Positions 27,426 to 35,335 of a stretch of DNA of 64,000 bases are shown piece after piece. The notes below the pieces were generated by a model. The model ran no database searches. It was not told the DNA's origin and saw only the letters and a list, made by a program, of their open reading frames with translations. The DNA comes from ELB16-189 sp018266435. Lineage in GTDB: Bacteria; Bacteroidota; Bacteroidia; Cytophagales; Cyclobacteriaceae. The stretch covers positions 124,001 to 188,000 of the forward strand of contig CP126125.1 of the NCBI GenBank assembly GCA_030123525.1, read 5' to 3'. Position 1 is the stretch's first letter, and each line of letters opens with the position of its first letter. The translations under genes were made by a program, and so were the position numbers.

Positions 27426-27441
27426 CCTGTCTGCCGACAGG
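27426..27441. repeat. REP-like palindrome of the CCTGTC-GACAGG type
   Basis: CCTGTCTGCCGACAGG is a perfect 6-bp inverted repeat around TGCC, followed by TAGGCGTGGC. Short GC-rich palindromes of this look are scattered in intergenic DNA of many Bacteroidota genomes (from memory). Here it interrupts AT-rich island DNA between the HTH-PRTase gene and C2. Confidence 0.5.
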
Positions 27442-27539
27442 TAGGCGTGGCTTATTTTTCATTGTGCCATTTCCCTCATAGAAATTCATCTGTGCATCTG
27501 TTGCATTTTCCAATACAAACTTTCATCGGTGGCATCATC

Positions 27540-27592
27540 AAAAAATCATCTTTTTTAATGATACCCCCACTGGATCCGTCTTTTTAATTTTA
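27540..27592 (+). promoter_or_regulatory. Island promoter element, copy 3 (before C2)
   Basis: The 26-bp element at 27540-27565 is identical to copy 1. TAATTTTA (27585-27592) follows after exactly 19 bp although the spacer sequence differs from all other copies. The conserved spacing despite spacer change argues that both parts are functional. Confidence 0.7.
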
Positions 27593-27629
27593 TCATAATA
27601 ATCAACTCATTCAAACAATAGTTCCGAAA

Positions 27630-28916
27630 ATGAAAAAATCTATTTTAGTGATTTCTCTGCTCATAAGCATTACCACCGCCTTCGCTCAAAAAAAAGGCCT
27701 TATGGGCAATACGCCCTGTAATGGCACGGCGGATAATATTCCCGGTATATATACTAATCACACCAATCCTAAATATACGTTTAGTTTAAAAGCTGCATCG
27801 CCGCAGGAAAAAACATATATGACCAATCAACTGATTGCTATTGAAAAATTAGAAGAAGCGAGCCGTAAAAACTTTCAGCTTACAGGCTGTGTTGCCAGGG
27901 TTCATTTTAGTAATATCAGCAGCATCAATGGCAGCTTTCACCACACCGGTTACGAATATCAAATGGCAGCCTATCAAAATGTGTGTCATGTAACGCAGCA
28001 TATTGTAAAAACAGTAGATGAATACAGAACGGTATTAAGAGTGGATATAAACCCAACACTGGCTGGTAACATATCACCATCGGAAATCGGAATAGGGAAT
28101 TTTAATATTTCAAAATATCCAAACTCCATCCAATATGATATCCCGATTGATTATATAGAAGGAAAAGGTTCTGTTAATAATCCAAGTAATGTTTCAAAGT
28201 ATATTTCAGAAAGAATGCTATTGACAGGACGTTCAGATAATTACAAAAATTATCATGCCGATTTTTTAAAGCTGAATAATGGAGAAGGTTATGTTGAAAA
28301 TTGGCAGGGTGGTGACAGGTATGCAAAATTTGGCCCCAACTCGTATCAATTTATAGACCGGCATTATCTTATTACCAAACCGGGCATTCCTTTATTGATA
28401 CCCGTTAGCCGCAAACAGTATTTGCAGGATATGCTGGACTATCTTGAAATTGAAAAAGCCAATTTTGAATATGAATGGAACAAAATGATAAAAGGACTTG
28501 CCGGAAGCAATTCTGATTACGAAAAAAAACAGATGGATATTTTACAGGCCGATAAAGCAGCATATCCAAAATTATACGAAGCAAGAAAAGAAAAACTAAA
28601 ACAACTATTGGCCAACCAAAAAGAAGAATGGTTGCAAAAGCAGGCCATTGTTGGCAATCCGGGCAAAACACTTGATGCCAATGAACGATTAAAAGAATTA
28701 GGCAATTTTTACGACAAAGAAGAGGAATACAAATCTGCATTATACATACTGAATCCCGAATACTTTAAGCAAAGCGTCAATCAACCGGCAAAGCCGATAT
28801 TTATGGAAGTGCAATTTCGCTATGAGTTAAGTGCAGATAAAGGGTTTTCAAAGCGTCTGTTTGACAACTTTGAGAAAAACTTTGATATGGATGCATTGAG
28901 GAAGATGGTGGAGTGA
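27630..28916 (+). CDS. Secreted protein C2, paralogue of C1
   Basis: 428-aa paralogue of C1 with a 19-residue signal peptide (MKKSILVISLLISITTAFA). The mature start holds a Cys in GNTPCNG, where C1 has DCKTSA. Shared blocks in the same order are FQLTGCVARVHFSN, VLRVDINP, HYLITKPGIPLLIPVSRKQYLQDMLDYLE, a Lys-rich coil, EWLQKQAIVGNPG, FYDKEEEYKSALYILNPEYFK and FDMDALRKMVE. The identity is that of an older duplication, clearly lower than among the A genes. C2 is transcribed alone from promoter copy 3 (no B partner). No enzyme motif is seen. The conserved SRK-x-YL and NPEYFK blocks are the best handles for a profile search. Confidence 0.65.
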   Translation: MKKSILVISLLISITTAFAQKKGLMGNTPCNGTADNIPGIYTNHTNPKYTFSLKAASPQEKTYMTNQLIAIEKLEEASRKNFQLTGCVARVHFSNISSINGSFHHTGYEYQMAAYQNVCHVTQHIVKTVDEYRTVLRVDINPTLAGNISPSEIGIGNFNISKYPNSIQYDIPIDYIEGKGSVNNPSNVSKYISERMLLTGRSDNYKNYHADFLKLNNGEGYVENWQGGDRYAKFGPNSYQFIDRHYLITKPGIPLLIPVSRKQYLQDMLDYLEIEKANFEYEWNKMIKGLAGSNSDYEKKQMDILQADKAAYPKLYEARKEKLKQLLANQKEEWLQKQAIVGNPGKTLDANERLKELGNFYDKEEEYKSALYILNPEYFKQSVNQPAKPIFMEVQFRYELSADKGFSKRLFDNFEKNFDMDALRKMVE

Positions 28917-29038
28917 GTAGAGAATTGTGTTTATTAAAAAATAAGTATGCTTTATAGTTGTGGAACACTAAAAAGCAATATTAGCTTTGAAATTATGGTT
29001 TACCAGGGTTTTTGCTTTATGGTTCTTCGCTACAAAGA

Positions 29039-29090
29039 AAAAAATCATCCTTTTTAATGATACCCCACACACCCCCTTCTCCTACTTTTA
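29039..29090 (+). promoter_or_regulatory. Island promoter element, copy 4 (before A3)
   Basis: The element is at 29039-29064 and TACTTTTA at 29083-29090, spacing 18 bp. The sequence from the element to the -7 box is nearly the same as in copy 2, consistent with duplication of the whole promoter with the A gene. Confidence 0.7.
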
Positions 29091-29107
29091 CGTCATAAGT
29101 TGAAAAT

Positions 29108-30730
29108 ATGAAATCAATTATCATCTCAATTCTTTTTGCATTGCTTACTGCAAACCTCTTTGCTCAAAAACAAAGTTTTGATATCGTTAGCTACACAGCG
29201 CCAACTGACTGGACTTTAAAGCAGGGCAATGATAATGTTTCCTATTCCCGGATTGATGGCGCTTCCTGGGCACAGATTGCTATTTACCAGCATCGCAACT
29301 GCGAAGGCGATATACAAACGGATTTTGTTAAAGACTGGAATGAACTGGTTGCTGCCAATAAAACCATTTCTTCTCCTGAAAAAACCGAACCGAAAACAGC
29401 AGAAGGCTGGACGGTGATGAGCGGAAGTGGTGTGTGGCAATATAATGGCGCTAATGTAGCTTCTGTTCTTACTGTTTACTCAAACAATACTATTTGTGTT
29501 GCTGTATTATGCAATGCTACTGCACAGCCTTACCTGAAAGATTATCAGTCATTGATTGGATCGCTGGATATAGATGCGAATGGTATTTCCGATGTCTCCG
29601 GATCCGTAACAGCATCCACAGGCAACAACAATGCTATTGTCGGTATCTGGGCAAATAATCTTTTGGAAACTTCCGGATATTCCAACGGTTATCCGCAGTA
29701 CACTGCCGGTTATTTCAGGAAAGAATATACATTTAAAAGCGATGGCACTTATTCGTATTTTAATAAGATATGGTCGGCATACAGTAAGCCGATACTCTAC
29801 ATTTATGAAACAGGCAACTGGTCAGTAAGCGGTAATAAATTAACTATTTCACCTACAAAAGCCAGGTCGGAAGAATGGAGCAAAGCCTCCAGCAACAGAA
29901 ACAATGAATGGGGGACGGTTATAAAATCGAAGGATGCAAAACTTGAAAAAATTACTTACACTTTCGAGATAAAAACTTATTCAGGTTCGCAAAGTACAGC
30001 GTTGCTTTTAACATCTGATAAGCCTACGGAAAGAGATGGCACCTCTAACAACAATGGTGGTCTCCAAACATATTCTTATGCATGGAGAAAAGAAGCGTTG
30101 ATAGATTTTTCGCCGGGTTTTAAAATCAATGCTGCAAATCAATCATCATTACCATCTTCAAAACCGCAGCAAGTCAATTCAAGTCAGGTATCAAATAATG
30201 TTGCTTCGCCTCTTGCCGGAAAAACTTTTGAAGGTACTACCGCGGAAAAAAGCGGATACGGTAATTCGCAATACCTGACAGGCGGTTATTGGGCCTGGCA
30301 ATATCAATTCAACAAAGACGGCACGTATCGTTTTGTGTATGTGGCCGCATCACATTTTAATGAAGTTAAATTATTGCAGTACGAAACAGGCACTTATTCA
30401 GTCAATGGAGACCAACTCACCATTTCTCCGGCAAAAGGCGCTAATGAAGAATGGAGTAAAGTTGGTAAAACATCCAATGGCAACAGTGATGTGAGCAACC
30501 GTACTATCAATGATACCTGGAATAAGAAATTAAAAACTGCGACCCGCAACTTAGAGAAAGTTACCTATCCTTTTTCAATTCAATATTTAGATGCCAATAA
30601 AGCCAACACCCTGATACTTCAGCATGCCAGCAAAACAGAACGGGATGGAAGTCCTGGTTGGGACGATAGCAGCTATTATTATGAAACCACTCCAGAAAAA
30701 TCACGTATGGCATTTCCTGAAGGGTTTTAG
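29108..30730 (+). CDS. Secreted protein A3: PsbP-like domain plus two lipocalin-like domains
   Basis: Same architecture and almost the same length (540 aa) as A1: signal peptide ending NLFA, PsbP-like domain (20-160), Ser/Asn linker, and two lipocalin-like repeats (about 177-330 and 364-525). Its first ~100 codons match A2 almost base for base (ANLFAQKQSFDIVSYTAPTDWTLK region), whereas its last domain matches A1 closely (FNKDGTYRFVYVAASHFNE...). The gene thus looks like a mosaic of its two sisters, as expected from gene conversion or unequal recombination. The stop codon lies in a small inverted repeat (30724-30730 with 30740-30746). Function unknown. It is the last gene of the island. Confidence 0.75.
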   Translation: MKSIIISILFALLTANLFAQKQSFDIVSYTAPTDWTLKQGNDNVSYSRIDGASWAQIAIYQHRNCEGDIQTDFVKDWNELVAANKTISSPEKTEPKTAEGWTVMSGSGVWQYNGANVASVLTVYSNNTICVAVLCNATAQPYLKDYQSLIGSLDIDANGISDVSGSVTASTGNNNAIVGIWANNLLETSGYSNGYPQYTAGYFRKEYTFKSDGTYSYFNKIWSAYSKPILYIYETGNWSVSGNKLTISPTKARSEEWSKASSNRNNEWGTVIKSKDAKLEKITYTFEIKTYSGSQSTALLLTSDKPTERDGTSNNNGGLQTYSYAWRKEALIDFSPGFKINAANQSSLPSSKPQQVNSSQVSNNVASPLAGKTFEGTTAEKSGYGNSQYLTGGYWAWQYQFNKDGTYRFVYVAASHFNEVKLLQYETGTYSVNGDQLTISPAKGANEEWSKVGKTSNGNSDVSNRTINDTWNKKLKTATRNLEKVTYPFSIQYLDANKANTLILQHASKTERDGSPGWDDSSYYYETTPEKSRMAFPEGF

Positions 30731-30955
30731 TTTTTTTTTCTAAAACGGATATAGGTTACAAATTGCAATTTTGGGTTTGATATTTAACACATGAATAATC
30801 CAGTGCTTGTCTATGCTCATCTCCATGCCATCAACAAGCTTTTCATACGTTACCCGCTAACTTAAGCAGTAAAACGAGTCAGTCTTTCCGCTCATCATTT
30901 TACGCATGATTTTGATTGCCCAATAAATTATCTTTTCATTCAAATCATTTCATTA

Positions 30956-33370
30956 ATGCTACGAACACCGGTTATCCTCGTATTTGTTTCATTGTTTGTT
31001 TTTTCCTGCAACCCTTCACCTAAAGATAGGTTAGCTGTGCCCGGTCTCCGGGATCAGGTAGAAGTATTTCGTGACACGGCAGGTGTTAACCACATCTTTG
31101 CTAAAAACGAACACGATCTTTTTTTTGCTCAAGGATATTGTGCGGCAAAAGATCGCTTATTTCAGTTTGAAATGTGGCGCAGGCAAGCATCGGGCACTAC
31201 CGCAGAAGTTTTTGGTGAAAAAGAACTGAAGCGCGACATCGGCACACGCCTGTTCAAATTTCGTGGCGATATGAAGAAAGAATTCAATCATTATCATCCG
31301 CACGGAGAGGAAATTATCAATTCATTCACAGAAGGTATAAACGCCTTCATTGCCGAAATAGAAAAAGATACTTCCTTGTGGCCAATTGAATTCAAACTAT
31401 TGGGAATTAAACCCGAACGCTGGACTCCTGAGTTGGTAATCTCCCGTCATCAGGGTTTGCTCGGAAATATAGCCGAAGAAGTGAAGATTGCACGGGCAGT
31501 TGCCAAAGTCGGAGTTTCAAAGGTAAAGGAGTTGATGGTATTTGAGCCCGGAAACCCATCTATCGATCTCGATCCAAAAATCAATAAGAATCTTTTGGAA
31601 GACAGCATAATCACGTTATACGAAGCTTTCCGTAAGCCTTTCCGATTCCACCCGGAGTTTATACTCCGGGCACAAAACACAAACTCGAGTTTATTTCAAC
31701 AACTCGCACATGCAGATGAAATGAATTATGAGCAGATGATGAATGCCGGGCGGCAAAACATCGGCAGCAACAATTGGGTAGTGGGCGGAAAATTAACAAC
31801 TACCGGATTGCCCATCTTAGCGAATGACCCACACCGCAGCATTGCGGCTCCATCGTTACGTTACATGGTTCATTTGAATGCACCGGGGTGGAATGTAGTG
31901 GGTGGCGGAGAACCCACCATACCGGGCGTTTCCATTGGCCACAACGATTTCGGAGCCTGGGGACTCACCATCTTCGCCATTGACGGTGAGGATTTGTATG
32001 TATATGAATTGAATCCTGAAAACAAAAACCAATACAAATACCAGGGCAAGTGGGAAGACCTTAAAGTGATCAAAGACACAATCCAAGTGAAAAACGCATC
32101 AGCTGTTTATGTTGACTTGAAATACACACGACATGGACCGGTAACATTGGTGGATGAAAAAAATAATGTAGTGTACGCAGTTCGTTGTGCCTGGCTTGAA
32201 CCGGGTGGCGCACCTTACATGGCGAGCCTGCGAATGGATCAGGCAAAAAACTACGAAGAATTTCGTGAGGCCTGCTCCTTCAGTCACATTCCGGGAGAGA
32301 ACATGATCTGGGCTGACAAAAAAGGAGACATCGGCTATCAGGCCGTAGGCATCGCGCCCATCAGAAAAAAATGGAGCGGGCTCGTGCCGGTGCCCGGTAA
32401 CGGAAGCTACGAATGGGATGGTTATTTGCCCATCAAAGAATTACCCAACATCAAAAATCCTGAAAAAGGATTTTGGGCAACCGCCAACCAACTTCAACTA
32501 CCCAAAGGTTTTAACAATACAACCGCGATCGGGAAACAGTGGGCTGATCCTTTTCGGGGAAATCGCATCAACGAAGTGCTTAGCCATGAAAAGAAATTTT
32601 CACAACAGGAATTGGCAAACCTGCAATTTGATTATTTGTCGATCCCTGCACGCACGTTGGTGCCGTTGTTAAAAAATCTGAATTCAAAAAAATCAAAAAC
32701 AGAAGAAGCAAGGCAAAGATTGCTTAACTGGAATTTTATTCTCGATAAAAATTCAGTTGAAGCAGCCATTTATGCCGCCTGGGAAAAAAAGATGTCATCA
32801 CAATTATTTTCACAAGAAGTTCCGGCCGAAGTGAAAAAGTTAATCACATACATTCCGCTCAGCCGGATTATGGAATGGATTACTACCCGTAGTACTGTTT
32901 TTAAAAATTCTTCAACCATTCGCGATGAGTTTCTGATCTCCACACTGGACGAAGCAATTTCATACCTTGAAAAAAAACTTGGAGCCGATATGGCCCAGTG
33001 GCAATACGGGCAAGCTGCTTATCATCATTCATTGATCAAACATTCGTTTAGCAATTCTGTGAACGAAGTCACAAGAAAAAAATTAGACATAGGCCCCCTG
33101 CCGCGCAGTGGCTACGGTGCAACCGTAGGCATGACCGGCAATACCGACAATCAGCAAAGTGGAGCATCTTTCCGTATGGTGGCCGATGTGAGCGACTGGG
33201 AAAACACCCTGTTTACCAATACACCCGGTCAAAGTGGCAATCCGGAAAGTCCGTACTATAAAAACCTTTTCAAGGCTTGGGCAAATGACCGGCACTTTCT
33301 GGTCTATTTTGGCAAACAAAAGATTGAAACAACTGCGAGGGAGAAAATTATTTTAGTGCCTAAAAATTAA
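30956..33370 (+). CDS. Penicillin acylase-family lipoprotein (Ntn hydrolase)
   Basis: Hydrolyses amide bonds of acylated substrates (penicillin-type side chains, acyl-homoserine lactones or other N-acyl compounds). A lipobox ends at Cys18 (LFVFSC), placing it in the envelope. The alpha-chain starts at LRDQVEVFRDTAGVNHIFAKNEHDLFFAQGYCAAKDRLFQFEMWRRQASG in order. The self-processing nucleophile is Ser271 in NIGSNNWVVGG. Downstream are GLPILANDPH, and the conserved NPEKGFWATANQ and ADPFRGNRI blocks. 804 aa is usual for the precursor. The true substrate is unknown; quorum-signal cleavage is known for some family members. It is unlinked to the island promoters. Confidence 0.9.
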   Translation: MLRTPVILVFVSLFVFSCNPSPKDRLAVPGLRDQVEVFRDTAGVNHIFAKNEHDLFFAQGYCAAKDRLFQFEMWRRQASGTTAEVFGEKELKRDIGTRLFKFRGDMKKEFNHYHPHGEEIINSFTEGINAFIAEIEKDTSLWPIEFKLLGIKPERWTPELVISRHQGLLGNIAEEVKIARAVAKVGVSKVKELMVFEPGNPSIDLDPKINKNLLEDSIITLYEAFRKPFRFHPEFILRAQNTNSSLFQQLAHADEMNYEQMMNAGRQNIGSNNWVVGGKLTTTGLPILANDPHRSIAAPSLRYMVHLNAPGWNVVGGGEPTIPGVSIGHNDFGAWGLTIFAIDGEDLYVYELNPENKNQYKYQGKWEDLKVIKDTIQVKNASAVYVDLKYTRHGPVTLVDEKNNVVYAVRCAWLEPGGAPYMASLRMDQAKNYEEFREACSFSHIPGENMIWADKKGDIGYQAVGIAPIRKKWSGLVPVPGNGSYEWDGYLPIKELPNIKNPEKGFWATANQLQLPKGFNNTTAIGKQWADPFRGNRINEVLSHEKKFSQQELANLQFDYLSIPARTLVPLLKNLNSKKSKTEEARQRLLNWNFILDKNSVEAAIYAAWEKKMSSQLFSQEVPAEVKKLITYIPLSRIMEWITTRSTVFKNSSTIRDEFLISTLDEAISYLEKKLGADMAQWQYGQAAYHHSLIKHSFSNSVNEVTRKKLDIGPLPRSGYGATVGMTGNTDNQQSGASFRMVADVSDWENTLFTNTPGQSGNPESPYYKNLFKAWANDRHFLVYFGKQKIETTAREKIILVPKN

Positions 33371-33458
33371 TTTTTCTTGATTTTTTAAGGATTATAACTC
33401 TTACTGCCTAAGCAAAAAATACGGATATTTCGCCCGAAAAATCAATTTTTGGGTGCCT

Positions 33459-33489
33459 TTTGTCATTCCAAATCCATTTTATACCTTTG
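33459..33489 (+). promoter_or_regulatory. Canonical Bacteroidota promoter of the rpsF operon
   Basis: TTTG (33459-33462), 19 bp, then TACCTTTG (33482-33489): an exact match to the -33/-7 consensus for the primary sigma factor of this phylum. It lies 30 bp before the rpsF start. This is the best reference promoter in the window. Confidence 0.85.
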
Positions 33490-33519
33490 CAGCCCATTTA
33501 AAAAACAATTATTTAACTC

Positions 33520-33900
33520 ATGAAAAACTACGAGACAGTATTCATTTTGAATCCCGTTTTGTCTGAAGATCAGGCAAAGGATACTGTCGAGAAATTCGTG
33601 AAGGTGTTGACCAAGGCCAAGGCCGAGATTGTCAACAAAGAGTTTTGGGGACTTAAAAAAATGGCTTACGAAATCCAAAACAAGTCCACCGGCTTTTACA
33701 ACCTGATCGAATTCGCGACAGAGAACACCGGAATCATCCTCACACTGGAAACCGAATTCAGGCGTGATGAATCAGTGATGCGCTTTCTGACCACTGCACT
33801 TGACAAGCACGCAGTAGCTTACAACGCACGCAGAAAGAAAGGCGAATTTAACCGCACTAAAAAAACAGCACCTAAAAAGAGAGAGGAGGCAGCCGTATGA
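33520..33900 (+). CDS. rpsF: 30S ribosomal protein S6
   Basis: Binds 16S rRNA with S18 in the platform of the small subunit. The S6 fold is clear from MKNYETVFILNPVLSEDQ, the EIVNKEFWGLKKMAYEIQNKSTGFYNLIEF strand-helix block, and the FRRDESVMRFLTT segment. The 126-aa length includes the usual Lys-rich tail (RTKKTAPKKREEAAV). Its stop overlaps the start of rpsR by 4 bp (ATGA), so translation is coupled. The operon order rpsF-rpsR-rplI is the common bacterial one, here without a single-strand binding protein gene or priB between. Confidence 0.98.
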   Translation: MKNYETVFILNPVLSEDQAKDTVEKFVKVLTKAKAEIVNKEFWGLKKMAYEIQNKSTGFYNLIEFATENTGIILTLETEFRRDESVMRFLTTALDKHAVAYNARRKKGEFNRTKKTAPKKREEAAV

Positions 33901-34148
33901 CACTGATGAATGAGCCCATTAAGCGGGCAGAAATAAAACCCAAATACTGCCGCTTCAAAAAAAGCGGGATCAAGTACATTGATTACAAAGACCCTGATTT
34001 TTTGTTAAAGTTTATCAACGAGCAAGGTAAGATCCTTCCCCGCAGACTGACTGGCACCAGCTGGAAATACCAGAAGAAAGTATCTCAAGCCGTAAAACGT
34101 GCCCGCCACATTGCTATATTGCCTTACTTAGCTGACCAAATGAAATAA
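33897..34148 (+). CDS. rpsR: 30S ribosomal protein S18
   Basis: Partner of S6 in the 30S platform. Family marks are KYCRFKKSGIKYIDYKDPDFLLKFINEQGKILPRRLTGTS and the C-terminal KKVSQAVKRARHIAILPYL. 83 aa is standard. Only one Cys is present in the N-terminal segment, so it is a zinc-free S18 form. The start at 33897 gives a 4-bp overlap with rpsF; an in-frame ATG at 33906 is an alternative. rplI follows after 17 bp. Confidence 0.98.
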   Translation: MTLMNEPIKRAEIKPKYCRFKKSGIKYIDYKDPDFLLKFINEQGKILPRRLTGTSWKYQKKVSQAVKRARHIAILPYLADQMK

Positions 34149-34165
34149 CCTAAACCTGTAATACC

Positions 34166-34609
34166 ATGGAAGTGATATTGACACAAGATGTAACAGGGCT
34201 TGGTTACAAAAACGATACAGTAAAAGTAAAGCCCGGCTACGGACGCAACTACCTCATTCCAACCGGAGTGGCGCTGATTGCCAACGAGTCGAACAGAAAA
34301 CGCGTGGCCGAAGATATTCGCCAGGCGGCTCATAAGGCGGCCAAGATTAAACAAGAGGCCGAAACATTGGTTGCAAAAATTGGTGAAATGACGGTGGAAA
34401 TTAAAACCAAAGCCGGAGAAACCGGAAAAATTTTTGGTGCCGTTACGCCTTTACAAGTAAGCGATGCACTGAAAGCGAAAGGCTTTGAGGTGGACCGCAG
34501 AAAAATTTCTTTCAAAGAGCAACCCAAAGAACTCGGCACCTACTCTGCCCTGTTGGATCTTCACAAAGAAGTGAAACACCAGGTACAGGTGAGTGTGGTG
34601 GCCGAATAA
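34166..34609 (+). CDS. rplI: 50S ribosomal protein L9
   Basis: Binds 23S rRNA at the base of the L1 stalk. The N-terminal domain signature MEVILTQDVTGLGYKNDTVKVKPGYGRNYLIPTGVAL is complete, followed by the long connecting helix (about 40-75). The C-terminal domain begins near IKTKAGETGKIFGAVTPLQV and ends with VKHQVQVSVV. 147 aa is normal. It is the last gene of the rpsF operon and is followed by a strong terminator. Confidence 0.98.
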   Translation: MEVILTQDVTGLGYKNDTVKVKPGYGRNYLIPTGVALIANESNRKRVAEDIRQAAHKAAKIKQEAETLVAKIGEMTVEIKTKAGETGKIFGAVTPLQVSDALKAKGFEVDRRKISFKEQPKELGTYSALLDLHKEVKHQVQVSVVAE

Positions 34610-34628
34610 TTCAAAGTTCTAACAATAG

Positions 34629-34664
34629 AATAAAGCCCGTCTTCAATGATGGGCTTTATTTTTA
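34629..34664 (+). terminator. Terminator of the rpsF-rpsR-rplI operon
   Basis: A 10-bp perfect stem (AATAAAGCCC at 34629-34638 with GGGCTTTATT at 34651-34660) and a 12-nt loop are followed by TTTT. The stem is symmetrical enough to work in part for the convergent DUF3109 gene, whose stop lies 2 bp beyond. Confidence 0.85.
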
Positions 34665-34665
34665 G

Positions 34666-35241
34666 CTATACTTTTGAATTTTTACCCTCGATCAGGCCAA
34701 CCAATTCGTCATACCAGGTTTCACCGTATTTTCTGATGAGCGGCTCTTTTAAAAATTTATAGAGTGGGATTTTAAGAGATTTACCAAGAGTGCAAGCATC
34801 TGAGCAAATACTCCATTCGTGGTAGTTTACGGCTTCGAGATTTTTTTTCCTGGTAATTCGAATAGGGTATAAATGACAAGAGATCGGTTTACGAAAAGAA
34901 ATTTTTCCGTCCAGGTAAGCTTGCTCAATGCCACACTTCAAGATACCCTGCTGATCGTAGTGAGCATAAGCGCACTCTTTCCCGCCAACAGTTGGGGTTG
35001 AGAAATCTCCGTCTTCGTCCAAAATGTAGGGACCTTGTTGCTCAATATTTTTCAGTCCTTCGGGTGTAAGGTAAGGCTTCACGGTTTCCTGAATCTCACG
35101 CATCACTTGCAATTCATTCTCTTCCAGGGGGGCACCGAGTTCACCTTCCACACAACAAGCCCCTTTGCATTTTTCCAAATGGCAGACAAACTCAACGTGA
35201 GCAATGTCATCCGAAACTAAAATTTCTCCTACTTTGATCAC
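34666..35241 (-). CDS. DUF3109-family cysteine-rich protein
   Basis: Function unknown; cytosolic. The 191-aa sequence carries the invariant cysteines of the family: CHLEKCKGACC near residues 20-30, GGKECAYAH, LKCGIEQAY, ISCHLYPIR and WSICSDACTLG. The arrangement resembles metal-cluster or zinc/iron-chelating proteins related to the YkgJ group, so binding of an Fe-S cluster or Zn is likely (inference). The gene is divergent from the helicase gene and convergent with the ribosomal operon. Confidence 0.88.
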   Translation of the reverse strand: MIKVGEILVSDDIAHVEFVCHLEKCKGACCVEGELGAPLEENELQVMREIQETVKPYLTPEGLKNIEQQGPYILDEDGDFSTPTVGGKECAYAHYDQQGILKCGIEQAYLDGKISFRKPISCHLYPIRITRKKNLEAVNYHEWSICSDACTLGKSLKIPLYKFLKEPLIRKYGETWYDELVGLIEGKNSKV

Positions 35242-35294
35242 CGTACTATTTTTTGCGCAAGTTAGTATTTTGAATCATCTGAAAACCGTTTTGT

Positions 35295-35302
35295 TATCTT
35301 TG
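35295..35302 (+). promoter_or_regulatory. -7 box of the helicase gene
   Basis: TATCTTTG fits TAnnTTTG and lies 34 bp before the ATG at 35336. A TTTG at 35269-35272 is 22 bp upstream, longer than the usual 19. A transcript starting here could not include the upstream in-frame ATG at 35204, so it decides the start. Confidence 0.6.
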
Positions 35303-35335
35303 CGCAAATCAAAAAATTTTTCTTTCAAAATTTTA

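Noticed and set aside
26239..27480. HTH-PRTase gene as an insertion sequence or toxin-antitoxin unit
   Set aside because: No transposase or second partner gene; the flanking sites are palindromic and one lies at the promoter, better explained as operators.
21481..29065. The four 26-bp repeats as a degenerate CRISPR
   Set aside because: They are kilobases apart, each just upstream of a gene and at fixed distance from a -7 box, so they are promoter elements.
35204..35335. N-terminal 44-aa extension of the helicase
   Set aside because: It would overlap the divergent DUF3109 gene and precede the TATCTTTG promoter box; the family starts at MDYLQSLNPPQ.
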